Made by a program: the position numbers and the translations under genes. Shown one piece after another: positions 16,867-27,600 of a stretch of DNA of 64,000 bases. This DNA is from RGIG8775 sp045128735 (GTDB taxonomy: Bacteria > Bacillota > Clostridia > Oscillospirales > CAG-272): positions 1 to 64,000 of the forward strand of contig JBGVRT010000052.1 in NCBI GenBank assembly GCA_045128735.1. Direction: 5' to 3'. The notes under the pieces were generated by a model, which worked only from the letters and a program-made list of their open reading frames with translations, searched no databases and had not been told where the DNA came from. Position 1 is the first letter of the stretch; each line of letters starts with the position of its first letter.

Positions 16867-19800
16867 ATGAACAAGAAGAAATTCCAAAGAGTGATATCTT
16901 TGGTCCTTGCTCTGCTTTGCGTTCTCTCCAGTGCAACCGTCGTGGCATTTGCCGCCGACGAGGACGTACTGTTGATCGCGCCCGCGCCGACAAGGAATCA
17001 GAACACATCGGTCACAGATGCAACCATCGACGATGTAAAAGAGATCCTTAACTCAATGTCCTATGACGAGTACTTCAAGAAGCACTCGCGATATGCGACA
17101 GAGGGTGAGACGGGGGACAACGGAACAAACCGTGTGTGGAATGTTCCCGCGGCAACCGAGGAAATCGTTATTGATGCTATCAATGACGTAAACGCCGAAA
17201 AGAGTGACGCGGGTTATGCCGTTGGAACATTCGGTGGTGTTGAGGCTCTCTATACTCCCGCTGACGGTACTGTTTCGTGGAATGTCGCCATACCCGAAAC
17301 ACAGAGATACAGCGTTGTAATTGAGTACTATCCCACTCTTACAGACACAAACGGAAATCACATCGCAAAGTCAACAGCGATTGAGCGTATCTTCCGTATC
17401 GACTCGGCAATTCCTTTTCTTGAGGCGCGTTATCTCACACTTCAGAAGATTTATATCAATGAGTACGTTATGGCAACGTACCTTCTCCCTGCAAATGAAA
17501 CTGCAGAGTACCACCTTAACAAGGCGGCAGAGCTTGGTATAGTTGCAACGTCGGAAAAAGTCGATAATTCTACATATATTAAATATGAGATGCCCGAGGT
17601 TTGGACCGAGGCAAAGTACGCATACCTTTGCGAAGAGCTTAAGGCAAGATTCTTTACCTCTGATATCGACCTTAACGAGATTCGTTCTCCCATAGCTCAG
17701 TCTCCACGTTGGATGACATATGAGATCAGCGACACCGACGGATACTATGCAGAGTCCTTTGAGTTTGTGTTTGAGGAATCCGAGAACACGGTTATCTCAC
17801 TCACAGGTGTCAGCGAGCCTATGGCTATAAAGACAATCAAGCTTGTTCCTCACGAATCCAACATATCTTATGCTGATGCAAGCGCGTATTATCAGTCTGC
17901 AGCGGCAGGTACAAGCAAGGTGAAGCTTGAGGGTGAGTATATAACTTCTACCACATCCCAGACTATCTATCCCATGGAGGATACGAGAAGTGCTATAACA
18001 AGCCCCATCAGCACCAAGTACGCTATGCTTAACGGTATCGGCGGTGTTGGCGGTGACAAGTGGCAGACCTCCGGTCAGGCGCTCACCTGGAAGTTCGCGG
18101 TAGATAACAGTGGCGTATATAATATTGTAGCAAGATTCAGCCAGTCTACCCTTGACGGTATGTATGCATCCCGTTCTTTGGCAATCTATACAGATTATAC
18201 CGAGGAAGAGTACAAGGCTAAGTTCGGCAATCTTGACGGCTATTATAACGGTATACCCTTTGTTGAAGCATCAAAGCTTAGATTCGACTATAATTCCGAT
18301 TGGCAGGCTAAGATCCTTTCTGATGGAGTTACCGACTTTGAGTTCTACTTCAGAGAAGGCGTAGACTACACCATTGAGCTTTGTGTAACTCTTGGCTCTA
18401 TGGGTGATCTTGTAAGCCAAATTGAAAGCTCGCTTGAGTCTATCAACTCCGACTACCTTTCTATCCTTAAGCTCACAGGCGCAGAGCCTGATGACTACCG
18501 TGACTACGGCTTCAAGCGCGTAATGCCCGACGTAGTTGACGACCTTATGGATCAGTCGATACTTATTTACGATATATCCGCACGGCTTCAGGCTATGGCG
18601 GGAATCAAGGGCTCGATGGTGGCGACCCTTGATAAGGTTGCTTGGCTTCTCGAGAGAATGGGCGGCGACCCCGAAAGTGAGATTGCAAAGAACCTTACAC
18701 AGCTTAAATCCTATATCGGATCGCTTGGTACTTGGATCAGCGATGCGAAGACACAGCCTCTTCAGATAGACTACCTTCTTGTTCAGGGTAAGGGAAGTGA
18801 ACTCCCCAGAGCAGAGGCAAACTTCTTCCAGTCGTTTGCACACGAAATGGGAAGCTTCTTCCAGTCCTTCATAAGAAATTATGATAGAATGGGCGCGACC
18901 GAAGACTATGACAATGACGATCCGGAGATCGTTGAGGTTTGGCTTGCTTACGGCCGTGACCAGACACAGGTTATCAGAAACCTTGTTAATAACGACTTTA
19001 CTCCCCAGTACGGAACAGCGGTAAACCTTAAGCTCGTTGCGGGCGGTACGCTTCTTCCTTCTATTCTTTCCAAGACAGGTCCCGACGTATATATCGGTCT
19101 TGGTCAGGCAGACGTTATTAACTATGCTATCCGCGGTGCGCTTATGCCTATCGAGAACTGCAAGGACTTCGATGCACTTGTTACCGACCCCGTAACCCGC
19201 GAGTTCAACGACGCGGCAATGATGGTTCTCGGTATCGAGGATGCAACCGGCGAAATGCATTACTACGGACTTCCCGAAACACAGTCGTTTAATATGATGT
19301 TCGTGCGTAAGGATATTCTTGCAGAACTTGACCTTGATATTCCCAAGACCTGGGATGATATCTACTCGGCAATTCCCGTTCTTCAGGCTAACAACATGCA
19401 GATCGGTATGCACGTTGAGTACAGAATGTTCATTTATCAGATGGGCGGAGAGCTTTATGCCGACAACGGTATGAGAATCAACCTTGATGCTAACACGTCT
19501 CTCGAGGCTTTCGAAAAGATGTGTAACATGTTCACAATGTATTCCTTCCCGCTTAGCTATGACTTCGCTAACCGCTTCAGAACCGGTGAAATGCCTATAG
19601 GCTTTGCAGCTTATACAGAAACATATAATAAATTGAAGGTATTTGCAACTGAAATCGAAGGACTTTGGGGCTTCTATCCCATGCCCGGTATCGAAGATGA
19701 GTTTGGTAACATCAATAACTCCTCTGTTTCGGGCGTATCCGCAATCGTTATGATTACGGGTTGCGAGAACGTTGAGGGCGCATGGGACTTCATGAGATGG

Positions 19801-20508
19801 CACTCGGGTACGGATTGCCAGGAGAAATACTCCAACGAAATGGTATCTATCCTCGGTCCTTCCGCAAAGCATCCCACAGCTAACCTTAAGGCACTTGCAA
19901 GCCTTCCCTGGACAACTGATGAGATCAAGCAGATTCAGCTTCAGTTCAATAACCTTGCATCTATTCCCAACTATCCCGGCTCCTATATTATAGAGCGTTA
20001 CGCTAAGTTTGCGTATATGGCAGCTATCAACAATGATGCTGACCCTGTAGAAGAGCTTCTTAAGCATATCAATACAATCAATAAGGAAATCACGAGAAAA
20101 CGTAGCGAGTTCGACCTCGAAACTCTTGATTATATCGGTCAGAAGCTTTCCGAGAAGAGACTTAATCAGGCATACACACTTCTTTATGAGGGTGAGCTTA
20201 CCATTCAGAAGGGCGTTGTGGAAACCGTTAAGGGCGCTGAAGAAATCGTGATGAAAGATATTGAATTCAAACTCAGCGATGCACTTAGAAATTCGGCAGG
20301 CTTTGACGAGATGCTTGAAAATCTCGGTAAGGCGGCTGATGTTGACGTTAAGATAAGCGAAGAAAGACAGATGGCTACCATTACAGAAGCACTTGCTCTT
20401 CTTGAGGGCGCGCTTCAGAAAGCCACCGTTGCTGATAAGACAGGTATAGAAAAGGCAATCGAACTTCTTAATGATGCCTATGATGCACTTGTTTCTTACC
20501 AGGAATAA
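16867..20508 (+). CDS. Giant extracellular solute-binding protein (family 1) with N-terminal beta-sandwich domains
   Basis: A 1213-residue secreted protein. A signal peptide ends at AFA-AD (about residue 30), without a lipobox. Residues about 90-560 look like beta-sandwich, carbohydrate-binding-module-like regions, including KWQTSGQALTWKF and YNIVARF. From about residue 690 (VEVWLAYGRDQTQVIRNLV) to about 1090 is a complete family 1 sugar-binding protein with GPDVYIGLGQADVINYA, KTWDDIYSAIPVLQ and GAWDFMRWHSG. The C-terminus is helical, probably coiled coil. Normal binding proteins have about 420 residues. The start is the ATG at 16867 after AGGAGG, which begins the signal peptide; the frame is open 53 codons further upstream. 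It heads the transport operon. Confidence 0.88.
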   Translation: MNKKKFQRVISLVLALLCVLSSATVVAFAADEDVLLIAPAPTRNQNTSVTDATIDDVKEILNSMSYDEYFKKHSRYATEGETGDNGTNRVWNVPAATEEIVIDAINDVNAEKSDAGYAVGTFGGVEALYTPADGTVSWNVAIPETQRYSVVIEYYPTLTDTNGNHIAKSTAIERIFRIDSAIPFLEARYLTLQKIYINEYVMATYLLPANETAEYHLNKAAELGIVATSEKVDNSTYIKYEMPEVWTEAKYAYLCEELKARFFTSDIDLNEIRSPIAQSPRWMTYEISDTDGYYAESFEFVFEESENTVISLTGVSEPMAIKTIKLVPHESNISYADASAYYQSAAAGTSKVKLEGEYITSTTSQTIYPMEDTRSAITSPISTKYAMLNGIGGVGGDKWQTSGQALTWKFAVDNSGVYNIVARFSQSTLDGMYASRSLAIYTDYTEEEYKAKFGNLDGYYNGIPFVEASKLRFDYNSDWQAKILSDGVTDFEFYFREGVDYTIELCVTLGSMGDLVSQIESSLESINSDYLSILKLTGAEPDDYRDYGFKRVMPDVVDDLMDQSILIYDISARLQAMAGIKGSMVATLDKVAWLLERMGGDPESEIAKNLTQLKSYIGSLGTWISDAKTQPLQIDYLLVQGKGSELPRAEANFFQSFAHEMGSFFQSFIRNYDRMGATEDYDNDDPEIVEVWLAYGRDQTQVIRNLVNNDFTPQYGTAVNLKLVAGGTLLPSILSKTGPDVYIGLGQADVINYAIRGALMPIENCKDFDALVTDPVTREFNDAAMMVLGIEDATGEMHYYGLPETQSFNMMFVRKDILAELDLDIPKTWDDIYSAIPVLQANNMQIGMHVEYRMFIYQMGGELYADNGMRINLDANTSLEAFEKMCNMFTMYSFPLSYDFANRFRTGEMPIGFAAYTETYNKLKVFATEIEGLWGFYPMPGIEDEFGNINNSSVSGVSAIVMITGCENVEGAWDFMRWHSGTDCQEKYSNEMVSILGPSAKHPTANLKALASLPWTTDEIKQIQLQFNNLASIPNYPGSYIIERYAKFAYMAAINNDADPVEELLKHINTINKEITRKRSEFDLETLDYIGQKLSEKRLNQAYTLLYEGELTIQKGVVETVKGAEEIVMKDIEFKLSDALRNSAGFDEMLENLGKAADVDVKISEERQMATITEALALLEGALQKATVADKTGIEKAIELLNDAYDALVSYQE

Positions 20509-20557
20509 CTTGCTTAGACGGAAATAAAAATTCTATAATAAATTAAGGAGAAAAGTA

Positions 20558-21505
20558 ATGTCACAGAAAACAGCAGAAAAAAAGGCTGTTTCGCGTAAAG
20601 ACATGACAATGGCGCAGTGGACTTGGAAGGAAATGAAGCGCAACTGGGCTGCATATCTTATGGTTGCACCCTTTATGCTCATTTTCACCCTGTTCACTAT
20701 CGCGCCGGTTGTGCTGTCGATCGTGTTCAGCTTTACAGACTTTAACTTGCTTGAGTGGCCGAATTTCGTGTTCGTTGACAACTATGTCCGTCTCTTCCTT
20801 GACGACGACATATTCCTCACAGCGGTAAAGAATACATTTATTTTCGCAGTCATAGTCGGACCTGTTTCCTACTTGATGTCGTTTGTGGTTGCTTGGTTTA
20901 TTAACGAGCTTCCTCCCAAAATCAGAGCAATAGTAACTCTCGTATTCTATGCTCCCTCTATTTCGGGTCAGGTTTACCTTATCTGGCAGACACTCTTCTC
21001 GGGTGACTCCTACGGTTGGGTAAACTCCAAGCTCCTTGAAATGGGCTTCGTTACAGAGCCTATCCAGTTCTTCAATGACGCAGACTACGTTATGCCCTTG
21101 TGTATAGTGGTTGCTCTTTGGACCTCTCTCGGTACGTCCTTCCTTGCGTTCATCGCAGGTCTTCAGGGCGTTGATAAGTCTCAGTACGAGGCAGGCGCCG
21201 TTGACGGTGTAAAGAACAGATGGCAGGAGCTTTGGTACATAACGCTTCCCAATATGGGTCCTCAGCTTATGTTCGGTGCTATTATGGCTATTACGGGCGC
21301 ATTCGGCTTCGGCGGTGTCGTAACCGCACTTTGCGGATTCCCCTCGGTTGACTATGCGGCTCATACTATTATGCACCACCTTGATGACTACGGTGGACAG
21401 CGTTTCGAGATCGGTTATTCTTCGGCAATTGCAGTTATACTCTTCCTTGTAATGGTAGGCTCCAATATGCTTGTTAAGAAGATTATAGCAAAGGTAGGTA
21501 CGTAA
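20558..21505 (+). CDS. Carbohydrate ABC transporter permease (MalF/UgpA type), first pair
   Basis: A 315-residue permease with six predicted helices. The EAA loop QYEAGAVDGVKNRWQELWYITLP near residue 215 shows the conserved EA(x)3G spacing that couples to an ATPase. The cytoplasmic N-terminus carries about 35 polar residues, as in UgpA-type subunits. AAGGAG precedes the ATG. It lies 49 bp after the binding-protein gene and 2 bp before its partner. Confidence 0.92.
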   Translation: MSQKTAEKKAVSRKDMTMAQWTWKEMKRNWAAYLMVAPFMLIFTLFTIAPVVLSIVFSFTDFNLLEWPNFVFVDNYVRLFLDDDIFLTAVKNTFIFAVIVGPVSYLMSFVVAWFINELPPKIRAIVTLVFYAPSISGQVYLIWQTLFSGDSYGWVNSKLLEMGFVTEPIQFFNDADYVMPLCIVVALWTSLGTSFLAFIAGLQGVDKSQYEAGAVDGVKNRWQELWYITLPNMGPQLMFGAIMAITGAFGFGGVVTALCGFPSVDYAAHTIMHHLDDYGGQRFEIGYSSAIAVILFLVMVGSNMLVKKIIAKVGT

Positions 21506-21507
21506 TT

Positions 21508-22380
21508 ATGGCAAAATTAAGAACAAGAAATCATAAAGTCGTACTTAACCGTTCTCGCGGCGGTGACGCGGGTATTACGTTTGTTCTCAGTATGCTCGGC
21601 TTGTTTATGTTCCTTCCTATGGTTTACGTTGTAAGCCAGTCGCTGAAGCCTCTTGACGAGCTTTGGATGTTCCCCCCGAGATTCTTCGTTGTAAATCCCA
21701 CACTTTCTAACTTTACAGACCTGTTTACACTTATGAATACGTCTCTCGTTCCTTTCTCGAGATACATATTCAATACAGTTTTCGTATCGGTTATCGGTAC
21801 AACGGGTAACCTGTTCTTCTCGTCTCTTGCGGCTTACGCAATGGCAAAGATTAAGTTCCCCGGCGGAAAAGCAATGTTCAAAACCGTAAGAACCTCGCTT
21901 ATGTTCCACGCAACAGTTACCGCTATCACCAGCTTCCTTATTATGAGTAAGCTTGGTTGGATCGATACCTATTGGGCAAGAATAGTACCCGCTTGGGCAA
22001 CCTCTCTCGGTCTCTATCTTATGAAGCAGTTTATGGAGACCAACGTTACCGACGCGGTGCTTGAAAGCTCCCGTCTTGATGGTGCAAGCGAGCTCAAGAC
22101 ATATTGGGTAATCGCAATGCCTATGGTTAAGCCCGCGTGGCTTACACTTATTATCTATTCGTTCAAGGATCTTTGGAACGCAGGCGCATCGGTATATATT
22201 CAGTCCGAGCAGCTTAAATCCTTCAACTACGCTATACAGCAGGTTATGGCCGGCGGTATCAAGCGTGCAGGTGCAGGTGCGGCTTCAACGGTTATTATGA
22301 TGATGGTTCCTATCCTCGTATTCGTAATTTCGCAGTCGAACATTATTGAAACGATGGGATCCAGCGGTATGAAGGACTAA
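21508..22380 (+). CDS. Carbohydrate ABC transporter permease (MalG/UgpE type), first pair
   Basis: A 290-residue permease, partner of the preceding subunit. FLPMVYVVSQSLKPLDELW marks the first helix and the MalG-like periplasmic start, and the EAA loop is VLESSRLDGASELKTYWVIAMP. Six helices are apparent. It ends 12 bp before the YIP1-domain gene. Confidence 0.92.
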   Translation: MAKLRTRNHKVVLNRSRGGDAGITFVLSMLGLFMFLPMVYVVSQSLKPLDELWMFPPRFFVVNPTLSNFTDLFTLMNTSLVPFSRYIFNTVFVSVIGTTGNLFFSSLAAYAMAKIKFPGGKAMFKTVRTSLMFHATVTAITSFLIMSKLGWIDTYWARIVPAWATSLGLYLMKQFMETNVTDAVLESSRLDGASELKTYWVIAMPMVKPAWLTLIIYSFKDLWNAGASVYIQSEQLKSFNYAIQQVMAGGIKRAGAGAASTVIMMMVPILVFVISQSNIIETMGSSGMKD

Positions 22381-22392
22381 AGGAGGTAGCAA

Positions 22393-24579
22393 ATGAAAAA
22401 ATCAGTCAGAATATTAGTTTTAGCATTTGCACTCGTAATGCTCCTTGCCGTAATTCCCGTAGGGGCGTTCAACTCGTACCAGACCTACACTTACTCCATT
22501 AACGGTGACCCCCTGTATTCTCCCGATGCGTATATTCCCGTAGGAACCTACAATTCGCAGTATATGGAGTTGCCCGAAGGAGCAATAATTTCCGATCCTT
22601 ATGATATGGTAGTCGATGACGAAATGAATGTCTACATCGCAGATGCAGGCTCCAACACAGTTATCGTTCTTGACAGATATTATAAGCATAAGTTTACAAT
22701 TTCCGGTTTCACCAATGAAATCGGCGCACCCGATAGCTTTTCATCTCCCAGAGGCGTTTACGTAACCGATAATAAGTATAACGGATACGGTGAGCTTGTT
22801 GAAGAAGGAAAGATCTACGTCTGCGACACGCAGAAGTACAGAATCGTGGTTTTCGACCGTAGCGGTAACTTCCTCTACGTGCTCGATGCTCCTGAGTCCG
22901 AACTCTTTGAGGAAGGCTCGGTTTACTATCCCGTAGCTGTTGCCGTTGACCAGTACAACAGAATTTACGTTGTATCTTCTCAGACAACACAGGGTATTAT
23001 CGTTCTTACAGAGGACGGTCAGTTCACAGGATTTATAGGCGCGCAGGAAGTAAGCATCTCTCTTTGGCAGATCATCTGGAAGAGATTCCAGACAGACGAG
23101 CAGAAAAAGCTGTCCTCCTCCTTTGTTCCCGTAACCTTCAGTAACATTACTGTTAACGACGACGGCTTCGTTTATGCGGCTTCAGATAAGATCGAGTCCT
23201 CCAAGGTTGAGAACGCTATCAGAAGCAAGTCTAAGGAAGCATCCAACTCCCCCGTAAAAATGCTTAATAATGCGGGTAGTGAGATTATGAGACGTAACGG
23301 CTTCTATCCTCCCGTAGGCGAGATTGCTTATATGTCCTCCTCCACTAACGCAGACGCTATCCTCGGTGTTTCTACCATTGGAGACGTTGCAATCGGAGAG
23401 TCGGGTACATGGTCGATGACAGATACAAAGCGTAGTAAGGTGTTCACCTATGACTACGACGGTAACCTCCTGTTTGCTTTCGGTGACAGAGGTAACCTTC
23501 AGCTTGGTAACATAAGTACAATAAAGGCTCTCGCTTATCAGGGCGACGTAATGCTTCTTCTTGACTCGGGTACAAGCAAGAGCATCACGGTTTACGAGCG
23601 TACAGAGTACGGTGACATTCTCTATCAGGCAGTTTCCGACCAGATCAACAGAGAATACGATAAGGCAATCGAAAACTGGACCGAGATCCTTATGAGAAAC
23701 TCCAACTTCGATGCAGCTTATATCGGAATCGGCCAGGCGCTTTACAGAAGCGGTCAGTACGAGGCCGCTCTTGAACAGTACAGAGCAGCTTACGATACTG
23801 CAAACTACTCAACGTCTTATGCCGAGATACGTAAGCAGACTATCGAGGATATCTTCATTTGGATTCCTATCGTTATTATCGCTATATGCGTTGGTGTGTC
23901 CATACTTTCTAAGAAAATCGCTAAGATCAACATCAGAGCGGCTACGTCGGGTGAGAAGATTACCTTCGGTAAAGAGCTTCTCTTCGGTTTCCACGTTATG
24001 TCGCATCCCTTCGACGGATTCTGGGACCTTAAGCACGAAAAGAGAGGTTCGGTACGCGCGGCAATCGTTTACCTTGTAGTAACCATTCTTGCGTTCTACT
24101 ATCAGGCAATCGGACAGGGTTACCTGTTCAATCCTCAGGGCGAATATTCCACAATTTTCGCTCAGGTAGTCGGCGTGCTTATGCCCGTAATGCTGTTCGT
24201 AATCGCTAACTGGTGTCTTACAACACTTTTCGAAGGCGAAGGTAGCTTCAGAGACATATTCGTAGCAACCTGCTACGCACTCGTACCCCTTCCGCTCTTC
24301 ATCATTCCCGCAACTATCGCATCCAACGTTGTAACAGCAAGCGAAATGGATATCGTTAACCTCGTTATCTCTCTCGCATTTATCTGGGCGGGCTTCCTTA
24401 TCGTGTTCGGTGTTCAGGTAACACACGACTACTCGCTCGGTAAGAACATTATAACCATTATCGGATCTATTGTCGGAATGGTATTCATAATGTTCATTGC
24501 ACTCTTGTTTACAACTCTTCTTGGTAAGATCGTCGGATTTATCTCCAACATCTTTATCGAGATTGGCTACCGACTGTAA
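22393..24579 (+). CDS. NHL-repeat, TPR and YIP1-domain membrane protein
   Basis: A 728-residue protein with an unusual architecture. A signal peptide (about 1-25, VGAFNS) is followed by NHL-type beta-propeller repeats at about 60-430, such as DPYDMVVDDEMNVYIADAG and PVAVAVDQYNRIYVVSS. A tetratricopeptide unit spans about 430-480 (FDAAYIGIGQALYRSGQYEAALEQY). One membrane helix at about 495-515 leads to a C-terminal YIP1-like domain of five helices from about 550. The propeller and TPR would face outward. A strong AAAGGAGGT ribosome-binding site precedes it. It lies within the transport operon and may be a scaffold or sensor for the permeases (inference). Confidence 0.8.
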   Translation: MKKSVRILVLAFALVMLLAVIPVGAFNSYQTYTYSINGDPLYSPDAYIPVGTYNSQYMELPEGAIISDPYDMVVDDEMNVYIADAGSNTVIVLDRYYKHKFTISGFTNEIGAPDSFSSPRGVYVTDNKYNGYGELVEEGKIYVCDTQKYRIVVFDRSGNFLYVLDAPESELFEEGSVYYPVAVAVDQYNRIYVVSSQTTQGIIVLTEDGQFTGFIGAQEVSISLWQIIWKRFQTDEQKKLSSSFVPVTFSNITVNDDGFVYAASDKIESSKVENAIRSKSKEASNSPVKMLNNAGSEIMRRNGFYPPVGEIAYMSSSTNADAILGVSTIGDVAIGESGTWSMTDTKRSKVFTYDYDGNLLFAFGDRGNLQLGNISTIKALAYQGDVMLLLDSGTSKSITVYERTEYGDILYQAVSDQINREYDKAIENWTEILMRNSNFDAAYIGIGQALYRSGQYEAALEQYRAAYDTANYSTSYAEIRKQTIEDIFIWIPIVIIAICVGVSILSKKIAKINIRAATSGEKITFGKELLFGFHVMSHPFDGFWDLKHEKRGSVRAAIVYLVVTILAFYYQAIGQGYLFNPQGEYSTIFAQVVGVLMPVMLFVIANWCLTTLFEGEGSFRDIFVATCYALVPLPLFIIPATIASNVVTASEMDIVNLVISLAFIWAGFLIVFGVQVTHDYSLGKNIITIIGSIVGMVFIMFIALLFTTLLGKIVGFISNIFIEIGYRL

Positions 24580-24603
24580 AATAACAGAAAGGAGATTGAT
24601 AGA

Positions 24604-27600
24604 ATGAGAATAACAAAAAGAATAATATCGACACTCTTGACTGTTTGTATGCTGCTCGGTGCGCTGTCCGGACTTTTGGTTTTTGAGGTATCCGCGGAGG
24701 AAACTGCCGTTGATGCAACTGTAACCACTGCTCCCGCAGAAGAGATAGATATCACAAAGATAAACTATCTCACACAGCCCTATTACACAGCTGACGAAAA
24801 GCTCGCAACCATGAAGATGCGCTTTGAAAAGGGCGACTATCAGCTTTGGGTAAACGAGTATACAGGAGAGGTCGCTGTAAAGAATACTAAGACCGGTGAG
24901 CTTCTTATGTCCAACCCCTACGACGTTGGACTTAGCAAGGCGGCTGACTCGGTTAAGGCAGAGCTTCTTTCCCAGATAATCATTGGTTATACAGGAAACG
25001 AGCTTACAGGTACAAACGTTTTCACGAGCTATACCGACGCGGCTCTTAACAACCAGATAAAGGTAAAGAGCATTAAGAACGGTATGCGTGTTGAATACAC
25101 CATCGGTCGTGAGGAGATCAAGTACCTTGTTCCCAGACTTATTACAGAAGAGCGCTTTGTGTCTCAGATTTATGAGCCTCTTAAGGCAGGTCTTGAGGCA
25201 AGCGGAGACAGATATTGGGAGTTTACTCTTAACAATACGTTTATGTCGCGTTTCACACTTAGAGACCCGGCAAAGATGACCTCCGACCGTGCTCTTGCGG
25301 ACCTTTATAAAGAGGTTCCGATTACTGCAACTCTCGGCGCGGTATATATGATCGACGTTAATATCGCTCCCGCAGAGCTTCAGATGCTTGAAGAGCTTAT
25401 TAAAACTCACTGTCCCGCATACTCCTACGAGGAGCTCGATATGGACCATACCGAGACCGAGTATGAGAGCGAGGATCAGAACCCCGCAGTTTTCAAGATG
25501 GCTCTTGAGTATACTCTTGACGATATGGGTGTAAGCGTAAGCCTTCCCGCAAACGGTATCCGCTTTGACGAGTCGATTTATCAGCTTTCCTATATCACAA
25601 TCCTCCCCTATATGGGCGCAGGTCAGTACAGCACAGACCGTCCAAATGAAGGTTATACCTTTATCCCCGACGGATCGGGTGCAATCTTCAGATTTGAAGA
25701 CCTTGCTTCCACAGGCGCGAACATAGGCGGTAAGATCTACGGTCAGGACTACGCATACCATACCATTTCGGGTAAGTATCAGGAAGTATTCAAGCTTCCC
25801 GTATTCGGTATCGTAACGAATGATACCTACGTGTTTGAGCAGACCGCAACGGGCGCATATAACGTAGTGGAAAACGAAACTCCCAAGTCAAGCGGTTTCT
25901 TCGCAATTATCGAAGAGGGTGACGCTCTCGCAGAGATCAAGTCCATACACCTTGGACAGAAGGGCGAGTATCACACGGTTCAGCTTTCTGTTAACCCCAG
26001 ACCTTCCGATACATATAATATTGCAGACTCTATCTCGGTAGGTAGCAACTCTACCTGGACAGTTGTTTCGGATAGAAAGTATCTCGGAAACTATAAGGTT
26101 CGTTACGTTATGCTTACAGATGATGACGTTGCGGCAGAGAAGGGCATAACAGAGTACTATCCCGCTGATTATAACGGAATGGCGTACGCTTACCGTGATT
26201 ATCTCACAAGCCCCTATTCCACAGGCACACAGAATGAGAGTGCTGAAAATCAGATGACTGTTCTTGACAGATTGGCATCTGATAAGTTTGAAAGCCAGAT
26301 TCCTCTTTACCTTGAAACCTTCGGTGCGGTAGAGACAATCGAAAAGGTGCTTTCAATCCCCGTAAACGTAATGACCCCCCTTACTACCTTTGATAACATC
26401 CGTCAGATCTACACAGACCTTTCGCAGGACGGCGTTGGTATCACAAATATCAACTTCAAGCTTACAGGTTATGCTAACGGCGGTATGTATTCGACAGTTC
26501 CTTATAAGCTTAAGTGGGAAAAGGCTGTAGGCGGTAAGAATGGATTTGGCGAGCTTCTTGAGTTCGCAAACGAGATCAATAAGGCGTCGTCTACTGACGG
26601 CAAGAATCTCGGAATTTTCCCCGATTTCGACTTTGCATATATCAAGGCGCTTGATAACTTTGACGGTATTTCTCTTAAGAAGCACGCCGTAAAGACAATC
26701 GACGACCGTTATATCGGCAAGTCAACCTATAGTGCAACTTATCAGACCTATGTTGATGAAGGCGGATTAGCTATATCTCCCGCATACTTCAGCAGATTCT
26801 ATGATAAGCTTGCTGAAAACTACCTTGAGTACAGTATCGACGGTACAGGCAGCGATCTTAATATTTCTGTTGCAACTCTCGGTACCGATCTCAACTCCGA
26901 CTTTGACGAGGATGAGCCTTACAACCGTGAGGACTCTAAGGACTTCACAATCCAGACATTCAAGGATCTTTCCGGCACATACGGTAACGTAATGACAAAC
27001 GGCGGTAACGCTTACACATGGCAGTACGTTGACTACATTCTTGATATGCCTATCGACTCCAGCCGTTACCTTGCGGCAAGTAATACCATACCCTTTACGG
27101 GAATGGTGCTTCATGGATACGTTCAGTATTCCGGAAGTCCCATCAATATGGAGGGTAATATTCAGTACGGTATACTTAAGGCAATCGAGAACGGTTCGTC
27201 AATTTACTTCGTTCTTACTTACGATAACGCAACTGTTCTTAAGGAGGATATCCTTCTTAGCCAGTACTACTCTGTAAGATACGATATCTGGGCAGGTAGC
27301 TATAACGATGAGGGTATATTCGAAGCAGGCGAGCTCGTTGACGTTTATCATAGCCTCAATGACGTAACCGCGGACCTTCAGGATAAGCTTATAACAAAGC
27401 ACGAAATGCTTGTTGGACAGAGAATTCCCGATGCTGATGAGCTTGTTGCCGACGCAGAGGCTGAAGAGGCGGCACGCCTTGAGGCAGAAGAAAAGGCAAA
27501 GGCAGAGGCTGAGGCTAAGCTTCGCAAGGAGCTTCTTGAGTCCAGAACGACAGCACTTACAACTGCAACAAACGCTTATAATAACGCAGCTGCAGCGGCA

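Noticed and set aside
18271..20067. A 598-codon frame antisense to the giant binding protein
   Set aside because: It is a by-product of strong codon bias on the coding strand; Lys/Arg/Cys/His-rich composition and no start signals.
23809..25761. A 650-codon antisense frame spanning two transport genes
   Set aside because: It crosses the boundary of two well-supported genes, with unnatural Cys/His-rich composition.
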